Assembly: GCA_030828105.1 (NCBI GenBank)
Contig: JAURDE010000002.1
Location: 1 to 64,000 of the forward strand
Reading direction: 5' to 3'
DNA length: 64,000 nt
DNA from: Bdellovibrionota bacterium
GTDB taxonomy: Bacteria; Bdellovibrionota; Bacteriovoracia; Bacteriovoracales; Bacteriovoracaceae
The notes below the pieces were generated by a model. It searched no databases. It was not told where the DNA came from and was given only the letters and a program-made list of their open reading frames with translations. A program made the translations under genes and the position numbers. How positions within the stretch are numbered: the stretch's first letter is position 1; the number at the start of each line of letters is the position of its first letter. This document shows, piece by piece, positions 8,877 to 16,844 of this stretch.

Positions 8877-9290
8877 CTAGAAGGAAAACTTATAGCCTAT
8901 TTGCATCGGCTTCTGATCCATATATTTATTAAAGGAAAAAGAGTGTATGGCCAACCTGTCTTCAGTAGAAAAATATTTAGAAGGCTTCATTGAGTACTCG
9001 TTATAGACATCCTGAGTTTCAGTCGCATGCTTATAGGCGACAATCCCAACACCGAGAATAACTCCAATTGCACCACCAATAACGATATTTTTTAAATTAT
9101 CTTTAGGATGTTCCGCAAAGGACAATGTTGAAAGCCCTATGATTGCTCCACCTACACCAACACCAACAACAGTGTAAATATCTTGAACAGACTCTTTCAG
9201 AAGATTGCCAGCGGCCCCTTCATCTTGGGCCATAAGAGGAGAGATTAATACCTGTAACAAAAGAGAAATTAAAATTAAGCGCTTCTTCAT
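8877..9290 (-). CDS. Small secreted or membrane protein with glycine-rich hydrophobic segments
   Basis: 137 residues from the ATG at 9290, chosen because AAAGG lies 6 nt upstream and a signal peptide follows directly (MKKRLILISLL to SPLMAQ). The rest has two glycine-rich hydrophobic stretches, VVGVGVGGAIIGL and IVIGGAIGVILGVGIVAY, like glycine-zipper helices, and ends with IGYKFSF, a terminal Phe as seen in some outer membrane strands. I do not recognise a family. It starts a likely operon with the glycosyltransferase and phosphodiesterase, and is divergent from the nucleoside salvage operon. Confidence 0.7.
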   Translation of the reverse strand: MKKRLILISLLLQVLISPLMAQDEGAAGNLLKESVQDIYTVVGVGVGGAIIGLSTLSFAEHPKDNLKNIVIGGAIGVILGVGIVAYKHATETQDVYNEYSMKPSKYFSTEDRLAIHSFSFNKYMDQKPMQIGYKFSF

Positions 9291-9299
9291 ATTTACCTT

Positions 9300-9328
9300 T
9301 TGGCAATATATTAAATAAAGATGATAAT
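9300..9328 (+). promoter_or_regulatory. Promoter for the nucleoside salvage operon
   Basis: TTGGCA (9300-9305) and GATAAT (9323-9328) are separated by exactly 17 nt, and the first coding start lies 33 nt downstream. The same 71-bp spacer has a weaker TTGGCC/TTAATA pair on the minus strand, so promoters for the divergent small membrane protein gene may overlap here. Confidence 0.55.
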
Positions 9329-9361
9329 ATAGGCCAACCCAAATGGAAACGGTACATTGCA

Positions 9362-10693
9362 ATGAGCCATAAAACATATTTAGCTGAAGAAATCATTCAT
9401 AAAAAAAGAGATGGTGAGTCTCTTACTCAGAGCGAGATAGAATACTTCATCGCACAACACACAAAAAATAATATACCAGACTATCAAATGAGTGCGCTTT
9501 TAATGAGTATTTACTTTCAAGGAATGAATAGTTCTGAAACATTTCATCTTACCCAGGCAATGCTAAACTCTGGGAGAAGGCTTGACTTTGATAATAATGT
9601 TGTCATTGATAAACACTCAACTGGCGGTGTTGGTGATAAGACATCCTTCATTGCAGGCCCACTGGCCAGTGCTTGTGGCGTAAAAGTTCCTATGATCGCA
9701 GGTCGTGGATTAGGACACACTGGAGGTACAATAGATAAAGTAGAGGCCATACCAGGATATAAAACAAATATTTTATTAAACGACCTTCCGGCCCTTCTAG
9801 AAGAAAATAATTCTTTTCTCATAGGACAAACCGAAGAAATCGCACCAAGTGACAAAAAGATATATGCCTTAAGAGACGTTACTGCCACAGTTGAGTCTAT
9901 TCCCCTTATTGCTTCTTCCATAATGAGTAAAAAGATAGCTGGAGGAGCAAAAGGTCTTGTAATGGACATTAAAACGGGCTCTGGATCCTTCCTAAAAACA
10001 AAAACTCGGGCCTTAAAGTTGGCCAAGAGTATGAAAAGTATTTCTAAAAAGTTTGATCACCACTTCATGGCCGTTATTTCCGATATGGATAGACCTTTGG
10101 GTAAGGCAATAGGTAATGCTAACGAGATAATAGAATCTATAGAAACACTTAAGGGTAACGGTCCAAAAGATTTAACTGAATTAAGCCTCTGTTTAGCTGG
10201 GGCCATGATCTATCTATCCGGCTTGAGTAAGACCCATCAAAAGGGTATCACCATGGCAAAAAAAGCGCTAAAAGACGGAAGAGGTTTAGAGCAGTTTAAA
10301 AAACTAATTCAAGCTCAAGGTGGGGATATAAAATATATTGAAGATCCTTCTCAATTTAGGATGGCCTCTACTAAAACCTTTCTCTTTTCATCAAAACAAG
10401 GCTACATATCAAAAATGAAGGCCATCGAATTTGGCAGGGCCGTCGTTCACCTAGGTGGAGGTCGTACTCAAAAAGATGATAAGGTCGATCTATCTGTCGG
10501 CATAAATTTGTTTAAACAGCTTGGCGAAAAAGTTAAGAAGAACGAACCTCTATTAGAGATTTGTCATCATGAAGAACAACAAGACATAGTGTCCTATACG
10601 TTGGATATACTTCGTAAGGCCATACATATATCAGATAAAAAACAGAAAATTCCCCCTCTTATTCAAGCAAAGGAGGTCCATTGGGCACACTAG
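9362..10693 (+). CDS. deoA: Thymidine/pyrimidine-nucleoside phosphorylase
   Basis: 443 residues, the normal length for DeoA. The family core is intact: KHSTGGVGDKTSF (phosphate-binding), MIAGRGLGHTGGTIDK and MDIKTGSGSF, then ISDMDRPLG. It splits thymidine or other pyrimidine nucleosides with phosphate, giving base and (deoxy)ribose-1-phosphate. It is the first of three salvage genes, followed by a purine nucleoside phosphorylase (13-bp overlap) and cytidine deaminase. The ribosome-binding site is poor, although the promoter upstream looks good. Whether it is thymidine-specific (DeoA) or accepts uridine (Pdp) cannot be settled by eye. Confidence 0.93.
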   Translation: MSHKTYLAEEIIHKKRDGESLTQSEIEYFIAQHTKNNIPDYQMSALLMSIYFQGMNSSETFHLTQAMLNSGRRLDFDNNVVIDKHSTGGVGDKTSFIAGPLASACGVKVPMIAGRGLGHTGGTIDKVEAIPGYKTNILLNDLPALLEENNSFLIGQTEEIAPSDKKIYALRDVTATVESIPLIASSIMSKKIAGGAKGLVMDIKTGSGSFLKTKTRALKLAKSMKSISKKFDHHFMAVISDMDRPLGKAIGNANEIIESIETLKGNGPKDLTELSLCLAGAMIYLSGLSKTHQKGITMAKKALKDGRGLEQFKKLIQAQGGDIKYIEDPSQFRMASTKTFLFSSKQGYISKMKAIEFGRAVVHLGGGRTQKDDKVDLSVGINLFKQLGEKVKKNEPLLEICHHEEQQDIVSYTLDILRKAIHISDKKQKIPPLIQAKEVHWAH

Positions 10694-11502
10694 GAATCAC
10701 AGAACTAGAAGAATCGTTAGACTTCCTAAGAAATCAGAATTTCAATCCTGATATTGGTATCGTTTTAGGTTCAGGCCTTGGAAAGTTTATTGAGTCCTGT
10801 AATGTTATTAATTCTATCTCCTACAAAATGATTCCTCATTTTCCTGAAACTAGTATTGAGGGGCATGATGGCCTTCTTCACCTTTGTGAATATGAGGGCA
10901 AGAAATTGGCCATTTTGCAAGGAAGAGTTCATGCCTATGAAGGTAAAGGACTTGATCAAGTCGTTTTTCCGATAAGGGCCCTTGGACTATGGGGTGTTAA
11001 ACAATTTATCATAACCAATGCTTCAGGTGGTATTAACTTGGATTATACTCCTGGTGAAATTGTCCTTATTCAAGACCATTTAAATCTTTTAGGCGATAAT
11101 CCTTTAAAAGGGCCAAATATAACAGAATTAGGACCTAGGTTTCCAGATATGACTGAAGCCTATTGTTCTAAAATGAAAGATTCTTTTATTAAAGGGGCCA
11201 AAGAGCACTCCATTGATATTAAATGTGGTGTTTATGCCGGCCTTCTAGGGCCCACTTACGAGACACCAGCAGAAATAAAAATGTTACGCACTCTCGGTGC
11301 TGATATGGTTGGTATGAGTACAGTTGCAGAAGTTATTGCAGCTAATCACATGGGTATTAAAGTTACTGGCTTAAGTTGTATTACCAATATGGCAGCAGGG
11401 ATTCTTTCTGATAAACTAAGTCATGAAGAAGTAAAAGATACGGCACTCAAATCTATTGAGTCCTTCTCTAAAATTCTTCTCTCTGGTATAAAACAATTAT
11501 AA
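10681..11502 (+). CDS. punA: Trimeric-type purine nucleoside phosphorylase
   Basis: 273 residues. GIVLGSGLGKF is the phosphate loop, followed by HDGLLH, QGRVHAYEGKG, TNASGGIN, LGPTYETPAE and GMSTVAEVIAANH, all signatures of the trimeric (mammalian-like) PNP group rather than hexameric DeoD. It cleaves inosine and guanosine nucleosides. The best start is TTG at 10681, just after AAGGAGG (10670-10676). This start lies inside the end of deoA, so translation is probably coupled. No ATG is available near the family's usual N-terminus. Confidence 0.93.
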   Translation: MGTLGITELEESLDFLRNQNFNPDIGIVLGSGLGKFIESCNVINSISYKMIPHFPETSIEGHDGLLHLCEYEGKKLAILQGRVHAYEGKGLDQVVFPIRALGLWGVKQFIITNASGGINLDYTPGEIVLIQDHLNLLGDNPLKGPNITELGPRFPDMTEAYCSKMKDSFIKGAKEHSIDIKCGVYAGLLGPTYETPAEIKMLRTLGADMVGMSTVAEVIAANHMGIKVTGLSCITNMAAGILSDKLSHEEVKDTALKSIESFSKILLSGIKQL

Positions 11503-11511
11503 GGACTTCTT

Positions 11512-11892
11512 ATGAATTATGAGAAATTAGCAAAAGAGGTATCTGATAAGGCCTATAGTCCCTACTCGAAGATAAAGGTTGGGGCCGTTGTCTTAACCGA
11601 TGATGGTAAACATTTTTTAGGTTGTAATGTTGAAAATGCAAGTTATGGAGCAACTGTTTGCGCTGAAAGAAATGCTATATTTCAGGCCATCACTGCCGGC
11701 TCTAAGATTCTAACTCATGTTTACATCTACTCTGATAAAGGGTTTCCACCTTGTGGTATTTGCCGCCAAGTCATCCAAGAATTTTCTCAAGAAGATACTA
11801 AGGTCACGATCATCGATGGAAGCTCAAACAAAAAAACAGTTAACTTCTCTGAACTACTTCCATACAATTTTAACAAGGATTACCTAGATTAA
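11512..11892 (+). CDS. cdd: Cytidine deaminase
   Basis: 126 residues, the size of the short tetrameric cytidine deaminases. The zinc site is clear: CAERNA supplies a Cys and the catalytic Glu, and PCGICRQ supplies two more Cys. GCNVENASYGAT is the substrate loop. It converts cytidine or deoxycytidine to uridine or deoxyuridine, which the upstream pyrimidine phosphorylase can then split. The gene starts 9 bp after the PNP gene with AAGGAC as ribosome-binding site and closes the salvage operon. Confidence 0.95.
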   Translation: MNYEKLAKEVSDKAYSPYSKIKVGAVVLTDDGKHFLGCNVENASYGATVCAERNAIFQAITAGSKILTHVYIYSDKGFPPCGICRQVIQEFSQEDTKVTIIDGSSNKKTVNFSELLPYNFNKDYLD

Positions 11893-11972
11893 AGCAATAT
11901 TTACCTCTATTAGTAGAGACACTGATCGCGTACAATAGAGTAATATTCGCGAGTGAATACTCGGATTTTAAT

Positions 11973-13313
11973 ATGAATGAAACAACAACCAATATTCTTA
12001 ATGACCTTTCCTTTTGTGTATTTGACTTAGAAACAACTGGTGGCAATCACACAGTAGATAAGATTATCGAAATCGGCCTGATTAAAGTTGAAAATAGGAA
12101 AATAGTAGAACAAAAAACGTATCTTATAAACCCTGAAATACCCATCCCTGAATTTATTCAGAAATTAACAAATATAAAACAAAGTGATGTAGGTGGTTGC
12201 CCTACTATTGATGATGTCATTGATGAAATCCTAGATTTTATGGGTGACTCCATTCTTGTTGCCCACAACACATCCTTTGATGTCCCTTTTTTCAATTCAG
12301 TTTTAAAAAGGTTAAATCGACCTACTATGGTTAACAAAAGCATATGTACTAATTTAATGACCAAATACCTTATCCCTAACCTTCTTAACTCAAACCTTAA
12401 TTACATGAGTAAAATATTTGGCATTCCTCATCACAAGGCCCACAGGGCATTAGATGATGCGAAAGCTAGTGCACAGCTGCTTTTAAAATACATGGACATC
12501 TTCGCTGAAAAAGGAATATCAAAAGTTAATAATCTTTATTATCCAAGAAATAAATTTGAGCTTGATCGCAATAATTTTAAAAAAGGAACACCTAAAGAGA
12601 AGATAATAAAGACCATTGAGGATATTAAAACTCCCTTTCTTATTACACTTAAAGGGAAAAATGGGGTGATTCTATTTTCTATTCCTTGTAAAAATACGCA
12701 TGAAGAAGTCAGCTATATTAAAAATAAAATAGAAGTTTTTGATTGGGAACTTATTACGCTCAAACTATACGGCCCATATTTGGAAATCTTCGTTCATTAT
12801 AATACTCTTTTTTCAAAAATAGATGTTAATCAAAGAGAAGAAATTATTGAATTCTTATGGAAAACTCATCTCCCTCAAAAAGCGATTGTAAAGGCCAGTA
12901 CAAGTACTAAAAAACAGGATCAGGTTGCTTTAGAGATCGATTCTAAGGAAGTAGGAGACTTCGTCATTTGCTATCATCTTGTCCCGGAACAATTTTTAAT
13001 GATTCCCCTTAAATCATTTCATCCCAAGTCCCTTTTAGTATTTAGATTCCCTGCCCATAAAAAGAAGCTGATTCAAAATATATCAAGTAAAGCAAGTAAA
13101 CTATCCCATCATAAGTTGAAAAAAACTCACTACAACCCTCAACTTAAAGAATTTCTAAAAGCACTTATTATAAAAGAAAAGATAGAAGGAAACCCTGAGT
13201 TTATGTTTTTTAATGCACCAAAAGACAAAAATTATTCAGAACTTCTTCAAAGGCTTGAAAAGTTTATAAATAAAAAGTCGCATAAGTACTTTTTCCCGAA
13301 AGAATATATTTAA
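11973..13313 (+). CDS. DnaQ-like 3'-5' exonuclease domain with a long unassigned C-terminus
   Basis: 446 residues. Residues about 12-175 are a DEDDh exonuclease domain: FDLETTG (ExoI), AHNTSFDVPFF (ExoII) and HRALDDA (ExoIII), all catalytic residues present. The C-terminal 250 residues are Lys-rich, have no signature I recognise, and are not the GIY-YIG/UvrC-like extension known from some DnaQ fusions. A nuclease role in DNA repair or RNA turnover is likely but the partner is unknown. A small CGAGT/ACTCG hairpin lies about 20 bp before the start. The end shares a TTAA double stop with the convergent sensor kinase. Confidence 0.85.
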   Translation: MNETTTNILNDLSFCVFDLETTGGNHTVDKIIEIGLIKVENRKIVEQKTYLINPEIPIPEFIQKLTNIKQSDVGGCPTIDDVIDEILDFMGDSILVAHNTSFDVPFFNSVLKRLNRPTMVNKSICTNLMTKYLIPNLLNSNLNYMSKIFGIPHHKAHRALDDAKASAQLLLKYMDIFAEKGISKVNNLYYPRNKFELDRNNFKKGTPKEKIIKTIEDIKTPFLITLKGKNGVILFSIPCKNTHEEVSYIKNKIEVFDWELITLKLYGPYLEIFVHYNTLFSKIDVNQREEIIEFLWKTHLPQKAIVKASTSTKKQDQVALEIDSKEVGDFVICYHLVPEQFLMIPLKSFHPKSLLVFRFPAHKKKLIQNISSKASKLSHHKLKKTHYNPQLKEFLKALIIKEKIEGNPEFMFFNAPKDKNYSELLQRLEKFINKKSHKYFFPKEYI

Positions 13314-14650
13314 AGAAATGGAAGCTCTTGTTGAGTTCTAAGATCTACTGCTAAATAGCTCTTATTTTTGACCTGAAGATGTATACCTATATCACTTTGG
13401 CTAAGATCTATACCATCTATATTAAGTAAATTTCTGATTAAACTTAAAGATCCCATTTTATCAAATATCTTCTTCGCTGATATACCCTCAATACTTAAAA
13501 CCATCTCACCTTCTTTTTCCTGAAGTTTTCCTTTTAAGGAACTACTCCACTGCCCATCTATAAGCTTTTCTTTAGAATGAACAGTCAAAACCTCGTTAAG
13601 AATGAGATAAAAAACCATCGTTATAACACTTGAATTAATTGAATAATTAAATTTTTGCTTTTTAAGAACCTGACACTCTAAACAAATATTGGATTCAATC
13701 ATCCTAAATCTTAAAAGATTCAAGGCCCGCTTAAAAGAGACCGTTATTTTTTCACTTTGCTCTTGTTTAGTCAGCCTTCTCGAAAACCCTAGAAAAACGC
13801 TTACGAGCTCTATGCAACGATTGGTGCACTCCTTCATTTCTTTCATTGTCTTTTGATGGAGTCGGCTAAACTCTTCATTAAGCTCTAATAGCGTAATCGC
13901 TGCATTAATACCCATTAGAGGGTTGTTAAGCTCATGGGCTATGGAGCTTGCCATAATCCCTAACTCAGAGAAAGAAGAAACCTTAAGCATTTTATCCTGA
14001 TTAAGACTATTCATGGTGTTGAGTAGAAATAAAGAAAAATCCTGCTCTTTATTTAACCAGTCGACTCTCTTAACTTTAAAGGTTTGTTCTTTCGCAAAAA
14101 ATGTTTGGCCATCTTTTTTTCCTAAAAGATCATTAGGTAATATATTTAATTTGGAAAACTCTTGATTATGAAGCCAAATTTCCCCATTTCCCGTTAACAC
14201 AATAAGAGGGAAAGGAAATTTTTGGAACGCTTCCTCAAAAAAAACAATTTCAGGTTTTTCATGTTTTATTTTATTTTGTAGGTAATAAAATCTATCAATA
14301 ATCTTGGCCGCCATATGACAGATAAGAGCATCTATTTCATTAAATTCGTCCTCAAGAAAGTTTACTCCTATAAACCTATCTTCATTATTTTTAATTAATG
14401 GAAACTGGGGATCAAGGCCAAAGCAACTTATTTTAAGTTGACCTATTTTAAGAACACTATTGAGCCTATTTAGTAAATCAGAGACTTCCTTAAAGTGAAA
14501 AATCTCTAAGTGAATATCAATTAACTTATCTACAATTTTGTTATCATGTTCTGAGCCCTCGCTTTTTGACAACTGGAAAGAGCTCATTTCAAAAAAAGAT
14601 TGATTAAAGTCCGGCCTATCAGCTAGATCAGTTATCCTAAATTTTTTCAT
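13310..14650 (-). CDS. Sensor histidine kinase with a degenerate ATP-binding domain
   Basis: 446 residues, no membrane segment, so probably cytoplasmic. A PAS-like region lies at about 140-215. The dimerization/phosphoacceptor helix is well kept: ELGIMASSIAHELNNPLMGI with phospho-His about 239. The ATPase part (about 300-440) is poor: an N-box-like LILNEVLTVHS is present, but I find neither a DxGxG G1 box nor a GxGLGL G2 box, only LSIEGISAKKIF in the expected area. It may not phosphorylate itself, or may act as a scaffold. No response regulator is adjacent. Its start overlaps the upstream M23 peptidase gene by 14 bp. Confidence 0.8.
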   Translation of the reverse strand: MKKFRITDLADRPDFNQSFFEMSSFQLSKSEGSEHDNKIVDKLIDIHLEIFHFKEVSDLLNRLNSVLKIGQLKISCFGLDPQFPLIKNNEDRFIGVNFLEDEFNEIDALICHMAAKIIDRFYYLQNKIKHEKPEIVFFEEAFQKFPFPLIVLTGNGEIWLHNQEFSKLNILPNDLLGKKDGQTFFAKEQTFKVKRVDWLNKEQDFSLFLLNTMNSLNQDKMLKVSSFSELGIMASSIAHELNNPLMGINAAITLLELNEEFSRLHQKTMKEMKECTNRCIELVSVFLGFSRRLTKQEQSEKITVSFKRALNLLRFRMIESNICLECQVLKKQKFNYSINSSVITMVFYLILNEVLTVHSKEKLIDGQWSSSLKGKLQEKEGEMVLSIEGISAKKIFDKMGSLSLIRNLLNIDGIDLSQSDIGIHLQVKNKSYLAVDLRTQQELPFL

Positions 14651-15506
14651 CCGCAGTTTCTTTCACCAAACTTGCACCATCAACCCACTCACCATGAACT
14701 TTAACTCCCCAGTGCAAGTGTGGACCTGTGGCCCTACCACTCATTCCCGCAAGTCCAACGATAGAACCTTTTGGTACAAACTCCCCTACCTCTGCTTTTC
14801 TCTCTGATAAATGGCCATACACAGTAAATAAACCTAAACCATGATCTATGATAATTGTATTACCTGTAAAAAATAGCTCTTGGCTTAATACAACCTTCCC
14901 AGAGTTAGAGCTCTCAATAGGTGTTCCAACCTTTGCTCTATAATCAGTTCCCAAATGCTGAGATTTTTTTTGATTATTAAATAATCTTCTTGTTCCATAT
15001 ATCGAAGTGATTTTAGAATCCAAAGGTGTTTTAAAGCCTGCATTGAATATAGGACGATTAAGAGATTGTTTATATATTTTATTCAAAACTTTCTGTTCAG
15101 CTTTAATTCTAATAAGATCTTTTTTAGAATAAAAAACTTTCCTTTTATCGACATGAAGTCTCTCCGACGGAAACTCTTTTTTAACGACTTTTACATCAAA
15201 TATTTTTGCTTTCCCTAAACTACAAGTATATGGTTTAAACTCTGTAAAATAACTCTCAACTAAAAAAGCAATACCTGTCCCCCTAGATATGTAATAAGGA
15301 ACTTCTTTTCCTTTACACTTTAAGAGAAGCTTTTTTTGTCCAACTCTAAAATCTACTTTCAATAACTCACCAGGTCTTATTTCCAATTGAACTGGTCGGA
15401 TGAGTTTTTCTTGTTCTTGCTTAATAATATTTTGATCACTAATCGTTTGCCAACGTGAACAGGAAATTAGTGTAAGCAAGGCAATGACATTAATTATTCT
15501 GTCCAT
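14637..15506 (-). CDS. M23 (LytM-type) metallopeptidase lipoprotein
   Basis: 289 residues. The N-terminus is a lipoprotein signal with the lipobox LISCS (Cys16). The C-terminal half is a complete M23 domain: HLGTDYRA (first His and Asp), YGHLSERKAEVG and GPHLHWGV (HxH pair), so zinc binding and activity are expected, in contrast to the degenerate M23 domain at 25045. It would cut peptide cross-links in peptidoglycan, possibly the cell's own or that of prey. A strong RBS (AGGAGTG) precedes the ATG. It is followed by the sensor kinase gene with overlap, and preceded by xseA. Confidence 0.92.
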   Translation of the reverse strand: MDRIINVIALLTLISCSRWQTISDQNIIKQEQEKLIRPVQLEIRPGELLKVDFRVGQKKLLLKCKGKEVPYYISRGTGIAFLVESYFTEFKPYTCSLGKAKIFDVKVVKKEFPSERLHVDKRKVFYSKKDLIRIKAEQKVLNKIYKQSLNRPIFNAGFKTPLDSKITSIYGTRRLFNNQKKSQHLGTDYRAKVGTPIESSNSGKVVLSQELFFTGNTIIIDHGLGLFTVYGHLSERKAEVGEFVPKGSIVGLAGMSGRATGPHLHWGVKVHGEWVDGASLVKETADEKI

Positions 15507-15521
15507 TCTAACACTCCTGTT

Positions 15522-16805
15522 TTAATTTTTTCTTACTTTACCATGTCCATCTGAAAAATGAAGGAGTAAGTCCGTATCCTGCTCTATTTTTTCAAAAGAT
15601 CTATAAGAAGAAATAACATTACCTTCGTTAGTTGTAACAAAAGTATATCCACGACCTAAAACTTGGTAAGGGCCTAAGGCGCCAAGCAAATAACCCGACC
15701 TCTCAACTCTGTTGTTTAAAAGATTTAGTTGATCTTTAATCACATTAGAAAGCCTTTGAAAAAGATCATCAACTAACAGCTGTTTTTCATGTAGATTCGT
15801 TAGTTCACCAAGCCTTCTCCTGATATCACACCTATTAAGCCTTTTTTGAAAATTATTGAATAACCCCCATAACCGATCTAGATTTGCACTTGGGTGGGTA
15901 TTATTTAACCTTACTTTGTTTTTTTGCAGAAAATCTCTGGCCTCGGAAGATAGTAGTCTTTTTAAATTATTCAATTTTTCTAAGATCTTAACTTGCTCCT
16001 CAGTTAAGATTTCAGCGGCCGCTGTTGGGGTTTCGCAACGTAGATCAGCAACAAAATCACTAATTGAATAATCTACTTGATGTCCTACCGCGCTAACTAT
16101 TGGTATAGGACACTGATAAATTTCCCATGCTAATGCCTCATCATTAAATGCCCATAAATCTTCTAAGCTTCCGCCACCTCTAGTAAGTACGATGACATCA
16201 ATCTTTTCACCTTCTGGTTGGTTTAGGGAATATTTAATTACATTTTGAAGAGCATTAAGCAAAGACTTTGGTGCCGCTTCACCTTGTACCAATGATGGAA
16301 CCACCATAACATTCATCCAGACACTTCTTCTTTTATATACATTTAAAAAATCTTGTAAAGCTGCTCCCGATTCGGCAGTTATAACGGCAATCTTTTGAGG
16401 AAGTTTCGGAATTTTGTGCTTTATGTCTATATCAAAAAGCCCCTCACTGGCCAATTTCTTTTTTAATAACTCAAATTGGGCCAAAAGATCACCCTTACCA
16501 CTTCTAGTTATTGTTTTGACAATGACTTGGAAAGTTCCCCTTTTCGAATAAACTCCTAGACTTCCAACAATTAAGACTTTATCGCCATCCTTAATTTTTT
16601 TTACTTCAGGGTTTCTCAGAGCATCTGCTCTAAACAAAGCACAAGAAATAGATGAATCTTTATCAGAGAGAGTAAAATAGACATGACCGGCAGAAGAATA
16701 GCTAAGATTAGAAATTTCTCCCTCTACCTTGATGAACCTAAATTCCCCTTCAAGAAGATTTTTAATACTATTGACGAGTTGTGAAACAGAGACTTGATCA
16801 TTCAT
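15522..16805 (-). CDS. xseA: Exodeoxyribonuclease VII large subunit
   Basis: 427 residues. The N-terminal OB fold reads FRFIKVEGEISNLSYSSAGHVYFTL in part (GHVYFTL), followed by ISCALFR. The catalytic region has IAVITAESGAALQDFLN, VIVLTRGGGSLEDLWAFN and PIVSAVGHQVDYSISDFVADLR with TPTAAAE, all family signatures. A coiled-coil segment follows. It degrades single-stranded DNA with the small subunit XseB, which I do not see in this window. The gene lies just after a terminator of the upstream giant gene, and 15 bp before the M23 lipoprotein gene. Confidence 0.95.
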   Translation of the reverse strand: MNDQVSVSQLVNSIKNLLEGEFRFIKVEGEISNLSYSSAGHVYFTLSDKDSSISCALFRADALRNPEVKKIKDGDKVLIVGSLGVYSKRGTFQVIVKTITRSGKGDLLAQFELLKKKLASEGLFDIDIKHKIPKLPQKIAVITAESGAALQDFLNVYKRRSVWMNVMVVPSLVQGEAAPKSLLNALQNVIKYSLNQPEGEKIDVIVLTRGGGSLEDLWAFNDEALAWEIYQCPIPIVSAVGHQVDYSISDFVADLRCETPTAAAEILTEEQVKILEKLNNLKRLLSSEARDFLQKNKVRLNNTHPSANLDRLWGLFNNFQKRLNRCDIRRRLGELTNLHEKQLLVDDLFQRLSNVIKDQLNLLNNRVERSGYLLGALGPYQVLGRGYTFVTTNEGNVISSYRSFEKIEQDTDLLLHFSDGHGKVRKN

Positions 16806-16821
16806 CTAATCAATATAGTGC

Positions 16822-16844
16822 AAAAAAAGAGAGCCTTTAAGGCT
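16822..16844 (-). terminator. Rho-independent terminator of the giant lipoprotein gene
   Basis: On the minus strand AGCCT-TAA-AGGCT forms a 5-bp stem with a three-base loop, followed by CTC and seven T. The 5' arm of the stem overlaps the TAG stop codon (16843-16845) of the 2221-residue gene. The stem is short but the T run is strong. Confidence 0.5.
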
